Origin: an uncultured Bacteroidales bacterium
GTDB lineage: Bacteria; Bacteroidota; Bacteroidia; Bacteroidales; F082
DNA length: 52,544 nucleotides
Direction: 5' to 3'
Assembly: GCA_946185535.1 (NCBI GenBank)
Contig: CAMHJX010000023.1
Coordinates: 1-52,544, forward strand
The position numbers and the translations under genes are program-made. Below the pieces are notes generated by a model, which was not told the origin of the DNA, did no database searches, and was given only the letters and a program-made list of their open reading frames with translations. Below, piece by piece: positions 43,979 through 52,518 of the stretch. Within the stretch, counting starts at the first letter, position 1, and each line of letters starts with the position of its first letter.

Positions 43979-45376
43979 ATGGATAGAAGAGAATTCCTAA
44001 AACATATAGGCGGCGCGGCAGTAGCGACCTCGGTGGTGCTCTCCGCCTGCAAAAACAACGATGAATCACCCATCGTCCCCAAAAACGTCATTGATGGCCA
44101 AGGCGAGATGACCTATCGCACCAATCCCAACACGGGCGACAAGGTGTCGCTCTTGGGCTATGGCATGATGCGTCTGCCCATCGAAAACGGCGCAGATATG
44201 CGAAAAGACCCCAACGCCCGCGTCGACCAGGAAATGGTCAACGAGGAGGTGGACTATGCGTTGGCACATGGTGTCAACTACTTCGACACCGCCCCCGTTT
44301 ATACACGAGGCTATTCCGAGACCGCCACTGGCATCGCTTTGTCGCGGCACCCGCGCAACAGCTATTACATCGCCACCAAACTCTCCAATTTCAGCCAATC
44401 GACATGGGGTGAAGAAGCTTCGAAAGCCATGTTCGAGAACTCACTCAAGCAACTACAGACCGACTACATCGACTATCTGCTCATGCACAGCATCGGTGGT
44501 TCGAACAAAGAAATGACCAGCATGGAGATGTTCAATGCCCGCTTCATGGACAATGGTATCCTCGACTGGCTCGTGGAACAGAAAAAGGCTGGCCGCATCC
44601 GCAACCTCGGCTTTTCGTTCCACGGCGACCCGAAACTATTCGACACCATGATGCAATGGCACGATGAAGGCCGCTATCATTGGGACTTCGTACAAATCCA
44701 GCTGAACTATGTGGACTGGAGCTTCGGTGAGATAGAAGGCGAAGGCGTCAACTCATCATACCTTTACGAAGAACTGCACCGTCGTGGTATCCCTGTAGTG
44801 ATTATGGAACCGTTGCTCGGAGGAGGTCTTGCAAAACAGCCCGACCACATCGTGAAGCAAATGAAAGAACGTGAGCCAGAGACACCTGTCGCCCGCTGGG
44901 CCTTCCGTTTTGCCGGCACGCCTGAAGGCATCCTCACCATACTAAGTGGCATGACCTACATGGAACACCTGGTGCAAAATGTGGAAACCTATTCACCCTT
45001 GCGGCCCATCACACCCGAAGAAGACGAGTTCTTGATGCAGGTAGCCGAACTGTTCATCAAACTGAAAACCGTGCCGTGCACCGCCTGCAACTATTGCATG
45101 CCCTGCCCTTACGGATTGAACATTCCGGCTGTGTTTGGCTACTATAACGAGAGCATCATCCATGGCAATATGCCCACCGGCAATCGCGAGGCAAAAGCAT
45201 ATTGGGAAGCAAGGAAACGTTTCCTTATCGGCTACGATCGCAACATTCCTGGATTGCGACAAGCCAGCCATTGCATCGGCTGCAACCAATGCACTGAGCA
45301 CTGCCCACAAGAGATCGACATCCCCGCGGAAATGCACCGCATCGATGAATTTGTGGAGCAACTTAAACAGATGTGA
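43979..45376 (+). CDS. Tat-exported aldo/keto reductase with C-terminal ferredoxin domain, probable lipoprotein
   Basis: A 465-aa protein. The N-terminus MDRREFLKHIGGAAVATSVV is a twin-arginine signal. It is followed by LSAC (Cys24), a lipobox, so the protein is probably folded with its clusters inside, exported by Tat and lipid-anchored. The aldo/keto reductase barrel follows (GYGMMRLP, NYFDTAPVY, LLMHSI, RNLGFSFHGD), then a ferredoxin domain (CTACNYCMPCPYG; CIGCNQCTEHCPQ). ATG 43979 is chosen because the upstream in-frame sequence is the hairpin repeat. Its physiological substrate is unknown. It is clustered with tatAC and the polyferredoxin. Confidence 0.9.
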   Translation: MDRREFLKHIGGAAVATSVVLSACKNNDESPIVPKNVIDGQGEMTYRTNPNTGDKVSLLGYGMMRLPIENGADMRKDPNARVDQEMVNEEVDYALAHGVNYFDTAPVYTRGYSETATGIALSRHPRNSYYIATKLSNFSQSTWGEEASKAMFENSLKQLQTDYIDYLLMHSIGGSNKEMTSMEMFNARFMDNGILDWLVEQKKAGRIRNLGFSFHGDPKLFDTMMQWHDEGRYHWDFVQIQLNYVDWSFGEIEGEGVNSSYLYEELHRRGIPVVIMEPLLGGGLAKQPDHIVKQMKEREPETPVARWAFRFAGTPEGILTILSGMTYMEHLVQNVETYSPLRPITPEEDEFLMQVAELFIKLKTVPCTACNYCMPCPYGLNIPAVFGYYNESIIHGNMPTGNREAKAYWEARKRFLIGYDRNIPGLRQASHCIGCNQCTEHCPQEIDIPAEMHRIDEFVEQLKQM

Positions 45377-45380
45377 CAAC

Positions 45381-46061
45381 CTAAGGACAGCGGCAAGGCT
45401 GAGCACTCGGTATAGGCTCAATCTTGCCCAAGAAATGCGGCTGTTTGTTGACCAACAAATCAAGGACCACCTTCACCTTGGCCAAGGCCTCGCGGAGGTG
45501 GTTCTTCAGGTATATCTTTCTGCCCGCAGTGTAGTCCTGGGCACAAAAAGCGATGGCATCAAGGTCAAAATGCTCGGCAATGTAAATGGCACGCTCGTTG
45601 TGCCATTGCTGCGAGACCACCGTTACTGAGTCCTGGGCAAAGACCTTCTTAGCTCGCACCATGGAATCAAACGTTCGGAATCCAGCACAGTCAAGATAGA
45701 TGACCGAATCGGGCACACCTCTATCAACGAGCGACTGACGCATCGACTCGGGCTCGTTGTAATGGCTTATGTGGTTGTCGCCGCTGAGCAGCAAATAGGA
45801 TACTTTGTGAGCAAAAAAGAGTTCTGCCGCAGCATCCATACGATATTGGTAATATCTGTTCGGACGGCCATTCACAAGGGGAATAGTCCCTAAAACCAAC
45901 CCAACCTTACGGTATGGCACCTCGCTTACCTCAGCATACACCCTGCCCTTGGCCTGATGTTTCACCAAACCATTGCAGATACCCATCGTACCTCCACCGA
46001 TAGCCAATACCAAAAGAAGGGCTACGAAAATGATTCTGCCCCAACGACGCTTTGCTTTCAT
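45381..46061 (-). CDS. SanA/ElyC-type DUF218 protein
   Basis: A 226-aa envelope protein. A basic N-terminus and one transmembrane helix (IIFVALLLVLAIGGGTMGI) precede a DUF218 domain: VGLVLGTIPLVNGRPNRYYQYRMDAAAELFFAHKVSYLLLSGDN, PESMRQSLVDRGVPDSVIYLDCAGFRTFDSM, and VTVVSQQWHNERAIYIAEHF. It is like E. coli SanA, involved in envelope barrier function by unclear means. ATG 46061-46059 is chosen because the longer frame runs into the small gene upstream. It lies 10 nt after that gene's stop. Confidence 0.9.
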   Translation of the reverse strand: MKAKRRWGRIIFVALLLVLAIGGGTMGICNGLVKHQAKGRVYAEVSEVPYRKVGLVLGTIPLVNGRPNRYYQYRMDAAAELFFAHKVSYLLLSGDNHISHYNEPESMRQSLVDRGVPDSVIYLDCAGFRTFDSMVRAKKVFAQDSVTVVSQQWHNERAIYIAEHFDLDAIAFCAQDYTAGRKIYLKNHLREALAKVKVVLDLLVNKQPHFLGKIEPIPSAQPCRCP

Positions 46062-46071
46062 TTTTGAGTGT

Positions 46072-46251
46072 TTATTTCGCAGGCTCCCACTTGCAGCGGA
46101 CGGGTGACACAATGGCGCCTTCCTTCTTCAAGGCATCGAAAGCCTTGTCGACCACTTTACGGTCAAGGCCAGTCATTTCGGCCACTTTGCCGGCATTCAC
46201 GGGAGCGCCAGCCTCACGCATGGCTTGCAGCACTTGTTCTTTTGCTTCCAT
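46072..46251 (-). CDS. Small winged-helix DNA-binding-like protein, 59 aa
   Basis: A complete short frame, ATG 46251-46249 to TAA 46074-46072: MEAKEQVLQAMREAGAPVNA, then GKVAEMTGLDRKVVDKAFDA and LKKEGAIVSPVRCKWEPAK. The pattern helix - GKVAEMTGLDRKVVDKAFDAL - short beta wing is that of a minimal winged helix. It has its own promoter at 46283-46311 and is followed 10 nt later by the SanA-like gene. A specific regulatory role is not known. Confidence 0.82.
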   Translation of the reverse strand: MEAKEQVLQAMREAGAPVNAGKVAEMTGLDRKVVDKAFDALKKEGAIVSPVRCKWEPAK

Positions 46252-46282
46252 TTTTCGAATATTTAAGGTTAAGAATAGACGG

Positions 46283-46311
46283 CAAAGATAGCATTTTTAT
46301 TGTTGCCGCAA
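46283..46311 (-). promoter_or_regulatory. Promoter of the 59-aa gene / SanA-like operon
   Basis: Minus strand: -33 TTG (46311-46309), 18 nt, -7 TATCTTTG (46290-46283) then C, 32 nt before the ATG. Confidence 0.7.
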
Positions 46312-46342
46312 CCCTCTCGTTACAACGTTTTCGCAAAACCCC

Positions 46343-46350
46343 TATCTTTG
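46343..46350 (+). promoter_or_regulatory. -7 promoter element of the CDF transporter gene
   Basis: TATCTTTG followed by C, 18 nt before the ATG at 46369. The -33 position has only TTAC, a weak match. Divergent from the promoter at 46283-46311. Confidence 0.5.
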
Positions 46351-46368
46351 CACCAAGATTCTATTCCT

Positions 46369-49300
46369 ATGAAAAGCGAGAATAGAGAACGGGAAATTTA
46401 CAAAACCACCCTTGTCGGCGGAGCCGTGAATGTGATCCTACTGCTGTTCAAGTTCATCGCAGGCATATTAGGGCACAGCTCCGCCATGATTGCCGACGCT
46501 ATCCACTCGCTTTCCGATTTCGTTACGGACATCATCGTGCTGGTCTTTGTCAAGATCAGTAACAAGCCTCAAGACAAGTCACATGACTATGGGCACGGCA
46601 AATACGAAACTCTGGCGCTCACCATCATCGGCATTGCCTTGATGGCAGTCGCCATTAGCATCATTGTGAAAGGTGCCATCAAGATTGCCGCCTGGGCCAA
46701 CGGCGAGGTGTTCAAAGCACCTGGAATGCTGGCTTTCTGGGCTGCCATCGTGTCGATTGTTCTGAAAGAGGCCGTTTACCGCTATTCCATCGTCAAAGCG
46801 AAAAAGTTGAACTCAAAGGCTTTGGAAGCCAATGCGTGGCATCATCGCAGCGACGCGCTGTCATCAATAGGTACAGCCGTGGGCATTGGTGGTGCCATCT
46901 TCCTTGGTGAGCGTTGGACTATCCTCGACCCCGTTGCTTCGGTGGCGGTGGGAGCCTTCATCGTCAAGGTGGCCTTCGACCTGCTCAAGAACGGCATCGG
47001 TGACCTGATGGAGCAGTCACTGCCCGATGAAGTGGAAAATGAAATCCTAAAACTGGTCGCTGAAGTGCCCGGTGTCGCTGAGCCCCACGACCTACGCACA
47101 CGACGCATCGGCAACCACTATGCCATCGAATTACACATCCTGATGGACGGCGACATCAGCCTCAAGGAAGCCCACGACAAAGCCTCAGAAGTGGAAGACC
47201 TGCTCCGTCAACATTACGGAGAAGAGACCCATGTGGCTGTTCACGTGGAGCCAAAGGAGAAGCCCTCAAATAAGGCCACATTGAAAAGCATTTTGGCCCT
47301 GCTTTTCCTTGCCCTTTCCTTTGGCACACAAGCCCAAACGGTTGATAGCCTTTCACTTGGTCCCATCTTTGTCAACGAAGGCGAGACCACCATCTACCAC
47401 ATCAGCCGCGACCCGAAGGCAAGACAAGGCACCATCTCAGATGCCCTGCAAAACGTTCCAGGCGTTAAAGTCGACACCGAAGGCAACATCACCTTGCGTG
47501 GAGTGGACAATGTAGAGCTATTCATCAACGGGCGCCCTTCACATTTCGATGAAGAAAGCCAGAAAAACTACCTTCAACAGGTGAAGGCCATCTCCATCGA
47601 ACGCATCGAAGTAATGACCAATCCCTCGGCACAATACACTTCAGCCTCCGACACAGGCGTCATCAACATCATCACAGATACTGGCGACAGTTCTGAGCAG
47701 CACCTCAGCATCGGCCTGCAATCCAACACCCGCCCCAATGTTTCGCCTTGGCTGTCTTACATCTGGAGCAACAAAAAATGGTCGTTCAACGCCAATCTGA
47801 AAGGCGGCTATTCAGGTGTCAAAGAGCATTCTCATGGCTACAGCTACTCCTTTGTGGACCATTTAGAGAGCGGCTTGCCTGGCGGCCTCGACACGACCAG
47901 CATCACGCGCTATTCCAGAAACGACACCTCGTTTAATTATGAGGTCGAAGCCTTCCTCAAAGCCGAATACCGCCCCAATCGACAAAACGATTTCACAGTC
48001 TACTTCGGCATCAGCCCAAGCATGAGCCATGCTTCTTCATTCTCCAACACCTATCGGAAGGAGTACATCAACGACATCGGAGAATACGACTATGCCATCC
48101 ACAACGAAAACCATCAAAACTACTCCGTTGGTGCCACAGGCATCGGTTGGCAGCATCGTTTCGCCCAACCTGGACAATCCTTAGGTGTTTTCTTGAACTC
48201 TGAATATGATTTCGGCAATGGCATCGCAAAAGAACAGCGTACCTTCAAGAACCAGCCCCACCTCAACCGCGATATCATCAGCACCAACGACTTCACAGAC
48301 ATAGGCTACGATGCCAAAGTGGAATACACCCACCCCTATCGTTTTCCAAAAACTGAAGGAAAGGCCCCGCATTTCGGAGAAATCTACCTGAGCCTCACTG
48401 ACTACATGAAGCCTGACAACAACATCGGCATATACGACACCCTTGGAGCAGATGGCTACGTCACCGACTGGAACCGCTCCGAAAACCGCCGTTTCAGCAC
48501 CAACAAAGCGGCTGCCACTTTAATGGTATTGCATCATATCGGGAACTCCATCACTATCAAGCCTGGAATAAGTTGGGAAAACGCTTGGATCAAGTCACAC
48601 TACCTTGACACCCCTGCATATGATACCCTTTTGCGGCATGCCTATTGGAGACCTTCATTGCACATCAGCTACCGGACACCGTCAATGCACAACTTCAGTT
48701 TCAGCTACACCCGCAAAACTTATTATCCTTGGGTGCGCTATTTCACCAGAAAGAAAATGTATGACGAAGAATCGTTCTCGGTTGGCAATCCCACACTGAA
48801 GCCCACACTGATAGATGTTTTCGAACTGTCATGGGCCAAATATGCCGACCAACTAGGTTCGATAAGTGTGAAAGGCTATTTCAACAACTCCGTCAACGCC
48901 ATCAACATGGTGAGCGATGTGGCATACGACTCGCTATGGGATCGTGTGGTACCTTTCAGCATACCCGTCAACCTAAACAAATACTATGAAACAGGTGGAG
49001 AATTCAATGTCACCTACCGGCCAAACGCCACCTTCAACATCAGATTGGAAGCCAACATCTATGATTCGCACATCGAGACCTACTACAACAAAACCTTAGA
49101 CAGTCTGATTCTCAGTAATATGTGGGCCTACAACTTGCGTCTCAGCACATGGGTCAAACTATGGGACAAACTCGAACTACACGCCACCGCCTATTACAAT
49201 TCACCCACGCAAACGCTCTTCGCCACCAAACAAACCGCCTACGGCATCGACTTTGGCCTTCGCGCCGACTTCTTCGAAAATCGGCTCTCCTTCCTCCTTA

Positions 49301-49428
49301 ACGCTTTCGACATCTTCAACTGGAACAAAGAAGACAACTATACCTACAATCCCTATTACATTTCCTACAAATCTAACAAGGCCAACAGTCGTTATGTCAG
49401 CGTTGAGTTGATCTATAAAATTTGGTGA
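46369..49428 (+). CDS. Cation diffusion facilitator in frame with a TonB-dependent-receptor-like outer-membrane barrel
   Basis: One uninterrupted 1019-codon frame with two incompatible halves. Residues 1-300 are a complete FieF-like CDF metal-ion exporter of the inner membrane (HSSAMIADAIHSLSDFVTD metal site, DYGHGKYE, HHRSDALSS, cytoplasmic C-terminal domain ending in HVAVHVEPKEKP). Residues 305-1019 begin with a signal peptide reading (L)KSILALLFLALSFGTQAQ, then a TonB plug (ISDALQNVPGVKVDTEGNITLRGVDNVELFINGRPS; IERIEVMTNPSAQYTSASDTGVINIITD), then a beta-barrel of the PF14905 type ending in YKIW. The second half could start at TTG 47281, or the stop of the first gene may have been lost. A TAA exists one frame over at 47271. 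Confidence 0.85.
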   Translation: MKSENREREIYKTTLVGGAVNVILLLFKFIAGILGHSSAMIADAIHSLSDFVTDIIVLVFVKISNKPQDKSHDYGHGKYETLALTIIGIALMAVAISIIVKGAIKIAAWANGEVFKAPGMLAFWAAIVSIVLKEAVYRYSIVKAKKLNSKALEANAWHHRSDALSSIGTAVGIGGAIFLGERWTILDPVASVAVGAFIVKVAFDLLKNGIGDLMEQSLPDEVENEILKLVAEVPGVAEPHDLRTRRIGNHYAIELHILMDGDISLKEAHDKASEVEDLLRQHYGEETHVAVHVEPKEKPSNKATLKSILALLFLALSFGTQAQTVDSLSLGPIFVNEGETTIYHISRDPKARQGTISDALQNVPGVKVDTEGNITLRGVDNVELFINGRPSHFDEESQKNYLQQVKAISIERIEVMTNPSAQYTSASDTGVINIITDTGDSSEQHLSIGLQSNTRPNVSPWLSYIWSNKKWSFNANLKGGYSGVKEHSHGYSYSFVDHLESGLPGGLDTTSITRYSRNDTSFNYEVEAFLKAEYRPNRQNDFTVYFGISPSMSHASSFSNTYRKEYINDIGEYDYAIHNENHQNYSVGATGIGWQHRFAQPGQSLGVFLNSEYDFGNGIAKEQRTFKNQPHLNRDIISTNDFTDIGYDAKVEYTHPYRFPKTEGKAPHFGEIYLSLTDYMKPDNNIGIYDTLGADGYVTDWNRSENRRFSTNKAAATLMVLHHIGNSITIKPGISWENAWIKSHYLDTPAYDTLLRHAYWRPSLHISYRTPSMHNFSFSYTRKTYYPWVRYFTRKKMYDEESFSVGNPTLKPTLIDVFELSWAKYADQLGSISVKGYFNNSVNAINMVSDVAYDSLWDRVVPFSIPVNLNKYYETGGEFNVTYRPNATFNIRLEANIYDSHIETYYNKTLDSLILSNMWAYNLRLSTWVKLWDKLELHATAYYNSPTQTLFATKQTAYGIDFGLRADFFENRLSFLLNAFDIFNWNKEDNYTYNPYYISYKSNKANSRYVSVELIYKIW
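47281..49428 (+). CDS. Alternative separate gene: outer-membrane beta-barrel receptor with TTG start
   Basis: If the fusion is not translated as one chain, this is the natural second gene. TTG 47281 starts a 715-aa protein with a classic signal peptide (KSILALLFLALSFGTQAQ), TonB-plug domain and barrel. An AAAGGAGA tract at 47253-47260 lies 20 nt upstream. It would be an outer-membrane receptor-like protein without the usual N-terminal carboxypeptidase-regulatory domain. This entry overlaps 46369-49428 and is offered as the competing gene model. Confidence 0.5.
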   Translation: MKSILALLFLALSFGTQAQTVDSLSLGPIFVNEGETTIYHISRDPKARQGTISDALQNVPGVKVDTEGNITLRGVDNVELFINGRPSHFDEESQKNYLQQVKAISIERIEVMTNPSAQYTSASDTGVINIITDTGDSSEQHLSIGLQSNTRPNVSPWLSYIWSNKKWSFNANLKGGYSGVKEHSHGYSYSFVDHLESGLPGGLDTTSITRYSRNDTSFNYEVEAFLKAEYRPNRQNDFTVYFGISPSMSHASSFSNTYRKEYINDIGEYDYAIHNENHQNYSVGATGIGWQHRFAQPGQSLGVFLNSEYDFGNGIAKEQRTFKNQPHLNRDIISTNDFTDIGYDAKVEYTHPYRFPKTEGKAPHFGEIYLSLTDYMKPDNNIGIYDTLGADGYVTDWNRSENRRFSTNKAAATLMVLHHIGNSITIKPGISWENAWIKSHYLDTPAYDTLLRHAYWRPSLHISYRTPSMHNFSFSYTRKTYYPWVRYFTRKKMYDEESFSVGNPTLKPTLIDVFELSWAKYADQLGSISVKGYFNNSVNAINMVSDVAYDSLWDRVVPFSIPVNLNKYYETGGEFNVTYRPNATFNIRLEANIYDSHIETYYNKTLDSLILSNMWAYNLRLSTWVKLWDKLELHATAYYNSPTQTLFATKQTAYGIDFGLRADFFENRLSFLLNAFDIFNWNKEDNYTYNPYYISYKSNKANSRYVSVELIYKIW

Positions 49429-49526
49429 ACAACTTCACAATAACAGATGATTTTTCAAGTTATATACAACATAATAAAGACAAATTTCAACAACCCAAAA
49501 TAATCAACAACTAAAACCAATTCAAA

Positions 49527-50123
49527 ATGAAAAAAGCATTAGCTATCGTGGCGCTCATCGCCGCAATGTTCGTTGCCGGAAAAGTGCAGGCACAATCAAT
49601 GATCTATGCAGGTTACGCTCCCGAATCCTTCGTTTCAGGGAATAATAGCAGCAACTATCAAGGTTTCTTCGCTGGATTCACCAAGAATTTTGGCCTCTCA
49701 AAAGGCATTGGTGTTGCCGCTGGCGCAGAATTCCGTATGAATACCAAGAGTGGAGACGCCTTCTTTGGATTTGGAACGGGTAAGAGTACCCAAGCCCTTA
49801 TCGATGTTCCGATCCTGCTCAACTATGGCATCGGTATTAACCGCGACCTTGCAATCACACCTTTCGTTGGTCCCATGGTGAGCTTAGCTCTTGTAGGCAA
49901 TACCAAAACAACAATTGGCAACAATACTACTACATCCAATTGGTATGGCGACAACAGCAGATTGAACCGTTTCAATCTCTACGCCGTGTTTGGAGTCGAC
50001 TTGAAATTCAGCCAATTCAATTTATTCGGCGGCTATCGTCTCGGCCTGCTTGACCTCAACTCAAGTGACAATGTCACTTTAAAGGCCAACGGCTTCTTTG
50101 TTGGCCTTGGCTATACCTTATGA
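49527..50123 (+). CDS. Small outer-membrane beta-barrel protein
   Basis: A 198-aa exported protein. The signal peptide is MKKALAIVALIAAMFVAGKVQA, followed by an eight-strand-like porin-family barrel with alternating hydrophobic strands (GFFAGFTKNFGLSKGIGVAAGAEF, FNLYAVFGVDLKFSQFNLFGGYRLGL) and a terminal aromatic/hydrophobic strand GFFVGLGYTL. It belongs to the broad OMP_b-brl class; specific function is unknown. It has its own start 98 nt after the CDF/barrel gene and a strong terminator. Confidence 0.88.
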   Translation: MKKALAIVALIAAMFVAGKVQAQSMIYAGYAPESFVSGNNSSNYQGFFAGFTKNFGLSKGIGVAAGAEFRMNTKSGDAFFGFGTGKSTQALIDVPILLNYGIGINRDLAITPFVGPMVSLALVGNTKTTIGNNTTTSNWYGDNSRLNRFNLYAVFGVDLKFSQFNLFGGYRLGLLDLNSSDNVTLKANGFFVGLGYTL

Positions 50124-50145
50124 TTTGAGGTTTACAGACAAAAGC

Positions 50146-50177
50146 AAAAGCGAGCGACAAATATCGCTCGCTTTTTT
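50146..50177 (+). terminator. Rho-independent terminator after the barrel gene
   Basis: A 12-bp stem (AAAAGCGAGCGA 50146-50157, TCGCTCGCTTTT 50164-50175), 6-nt loop, then TT. It may serve both strands, as the DPP IV gene converges on it. Confidence 0.88.
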
Positions 50178-50199
50178 GTTATCCAAAGCACAAAGCCCT

Positions 50200-52419
50200 T
50201 TACTCGCCCAAGAGGTGCTTAAACAAGAAATTGTCGATCTTATTGAACAAATGCATACGGCACTCGCCATCGCCATATTCATAGCCGCCGTAGATGCCGT
50301 GGTTCTTGTTGGGATAGATCATCAGGTCGAACTGCTTGCCGTTGGAAATCATGGCCTTGATGAGTTCCATGGCGTTCTGGTAGTGTACGTTGTCGTCGCC
50401 GCTGCCGTGGCACAGCAGGTAGTTGCCCTTAATCAAAGCCGTGTTGTGGACGGGTGAATTGAGGTCGTAGCCGTCGGGATTTTCCTGAGGTGTGCGCATG
50501 AAACGCTCGGTATAGACATTGTCGTAATAGCGCCAGTTGGTCACAGGAGCCACCGACACAGCCGTGCTGATGACATCAGCGCCCTTGGTGATGCCGTTGG
50601 CTGCCATGAAACCACCGTAGCTCCAACCATAGATACCGATACGGTCTGCATCCACATAGGGTTGTTTGGCCATGTACTTGGCGAGGGTAATCATATCCTC
50701 GGTCTCATATTTACCCAATTGCAAGTAAGTCATCTTCTTGAAGACCTCACCCTGAGAACCGCTGCCACGATTGTTGATGGACACGCTGATGATGCCATGC
50801 TGCGCCAGCAGCTGCATCCACCAGTAATCGCTGTCGGCCCATGAATTGTTAACCGTCTGATGGCCAGGACCGCCATACACATAAATCAAAACAGAGTATT
50901 TCTTCGAAGGATCAAAGTCGGGAGGCAGGATTTGCCAAGCGTCCACATCAACTTGAGTGCCATCAGGCAATGTGAAAGCAGGGTCGCTGATCTTCATGAG
51001 TTTCTTCTCGCCGAGGTTGAAGGTCTTCAACTTTTCGGCAAACTCATGGTTATCCTCAAGTACACGCACCAGTTTACCCTTATTGGTGTAAAGCTCGAAT
51101 TGGCGCGGCTGATTGATGGTGCTGTTTATATTAATAAGGTAGCTGAAGTCTTTGCTGAAAGTGGCTTGGTTGGTGCCTTCGCGACCTATCACCTCGCGCA
51201 TTTTGCCTTTCAGGTTGACGGCATAAATCTGGCGGTCGACGGGCGTGTTCTTCGCGGCTTGGAAATACACTTCCTTGCCGTCGAAGCCATAAACGCTGGT
51301 CACGTCCCAAGGGCCGTTGGTGAGTTGTTTTGCTTCCGTGCCATCGAGGTTGCAAAGGTAGATATGGTTGTAGCCACTTCTCTCCGAGGTCATGAGGAAA
51401 CGCTTGCCGTCCTCGAGGAAATGCCAATCATCGGTGATGTCGATGTAGTAGTCGTTGGTCTCATCGTAGAACACACGGCTCTTACCCGTGGTAGCATCGG
51501 CGGCCAAGATTTCAAGATGGTTTTGATGACGGTTGAGGCGTTGGATGGCCAGCACATTGGCATCCTTGGTCCAGGCGATGCGAGGCAGATAGATGTCGGT
51601 TTCCTTACCCGTATCCATCTTCACCGTCTTACCGCTTTCGAGGTCGTAGACATAAATCTCGACGATGGAATTGTCCTCGCCTGCCTTGGGATACTTGAAG
51701 CTGTACCAGTCGGGATAAAGGCCCTCGAACTCCTCCATCTGAAACTCGCGCACATTGCTCTCGTCAAACTTCATGAAGGCAATCTTCTTGCTGTCAGGCG
51801 ACCAGTAGAAGCCCTGCGAAAAGCTGAATTCTTCCTCGTAGACCCAGTCGGGAGCACCGTTGATGATATGGTTATAGAGGCCATCGTTCGTGAACTGCTT
51901 CTCCTCCCCTGTCTTCAAATCCTTGATGAACAAGTTATTGTCCCGCATAAAGGCCACCTTGGTGGCATCAGGCGAGAAACTAGCGAGACGCTGCTTGCCA
52001 TTCTTCGAAAGAGGTTGTAAAGTCTTTGTGGCGAAGTCGTAGACGTAATAATTGGCGTGGAAAGAGTGACGGTAGATGCTTTCCATATCCGTGAGGCAGA
52101 GCATCTTATCCTCATTATCGCTCAACTCATAGTTCTGCAATCCAATAGGCAACGAGTCGGGATGCATAGTAAGGTCCGTGATGCCGAACAAGGTCTTTTC
52201 AAGCTTTCCTGTCTTGTAGTTGTAAATGTTGAGTTGGCCTTTCTCGAAGGAGCCGTAGGTCTTTCCGTCCTTCATCGAGTTCATGCCTCTTACGCTCTTG
52301 GCATAGAACGTGGGGCGCATGTAAAGGTCTTCCAAATCGAAATTCTTCTTCTCTTGGGCCGTAGCCGAAAGCGTTCCGAAAACAAGGAACAAGCTGACTA
52401 ATAGGTATTTAAACTTCAT
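50200..52419 (-). CDS. Dipeptidyl peptidase IV (S9B)
   Basis: A 739-aa secreted/periplasmic serine peptidase releasing X-Pro or X-Ala dipeptides from peptide N-termini. The signal peptide is MKFKYLLVSLFLVFGTLSATAQ (ATG 52419-52417; the frame extends 7 codons further). The beta-propeller domain includes the double-Glu motif DWVYEEEF (about residue 195), which binds the substrate amine. The catalytic domain has GWSYGG with nucleophile Ser600, Asp in HGSGDDNVH and His in NKNHGI. Length is typical. A -7 box TACCTTTG (52447-52440, minus) lies 20 nt before the start. Confidence 0.96.
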   Translation of the reverse strand: MKFKYLLVSLFLVFGTLSATAQEKKNFDLEDLYMRPTFYAKSVRGMNSMKDGKTYGSFEKGQLNIYNYKTGKLEKTLFGITDLTMHPDSLPIGLQNYELSDNEDKMLCLTDMESIYRHSFHANYYVYDFATKTLQPLSKNGKQRLASFSPDATKVAFMRDNNLFIKDLKTGEEKQFTNDGLYNHIINGAPDWVYEEEFSFSQGFYWSPDSKKIAFMKFDESNVREFQMEEFEGLYPDWYSFKYPKAGEDNSIVEIYVYDLESGKTVKMDTGKETDIYLPRIAWTKDANVLAIQRLNRHQNHLEILAADATTGKSRVFYDETNDYYIDITDDWHFLEDGKRFLMTSERSGYNHIYLCNLDGTEAKQLTNGPWDVTSVYGFDGKEVYFQAAKNTPVDRQIYAVNLKGKMREVIGREGTNQATFSKDFSYLININSTINQPRQFELYTNKGKLVRVLEDNHEFAEKLKTFNLGEKKLMKISDPAFTLPDGTQVDVDAWQILPPDFDPSKKYSVLIYVYGGPGHQTVNNSWADSDYWWMQLLAQHGIISVSINNRGSGSQGEVFKKMTYLQLGKYETEDMITLAKYMAKQPYVDADRIGIYGWSYGGFMAANGITKGADVISTAVSVAPVTNWRYYDNVYTERFMRTPQENPDGYDLNSPVHNTALIKGNYLLCHGSGDDNVHYQNAMELIKAMISNGKQFDLMIYPNKNHGIYGGYEYGDGECRMHLFNKIDNFLFKHLLGE

Positions 52420-52439
52420 AACAAATAGATTTGATTGCA

Positions 52440-52447
52440 CAAAGGTA
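52440..52447 (-). promoter_or_regulatory. -7 promoter element of the DPP IV gene
   Basis: Minus strand TACCTTTG; no clear -33 TTTG at 19-21 nt, where the sequence is T-rich. Confidence 0.5.
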
Positions 52448-52477
52448 GAATTTTTTTGAAAAAAAGCAGAAAAAATC

Positions 52478-52507
52478 TTGTAGGTTTCAGAAAAAGCCGT
52501 ATTTTTG
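52478..52507 (+). promoter_or_regulatory. Promoter of the terminal tRNA gene
   Basis: -33 TTG (52478-52480), 19 nt, -7 TATTTTTG (52500-52507) then C, 12 nt before the tRNA 5' end. Confidence 0.78.
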
Positions 52508-52518
52508 CACCCGCATTT

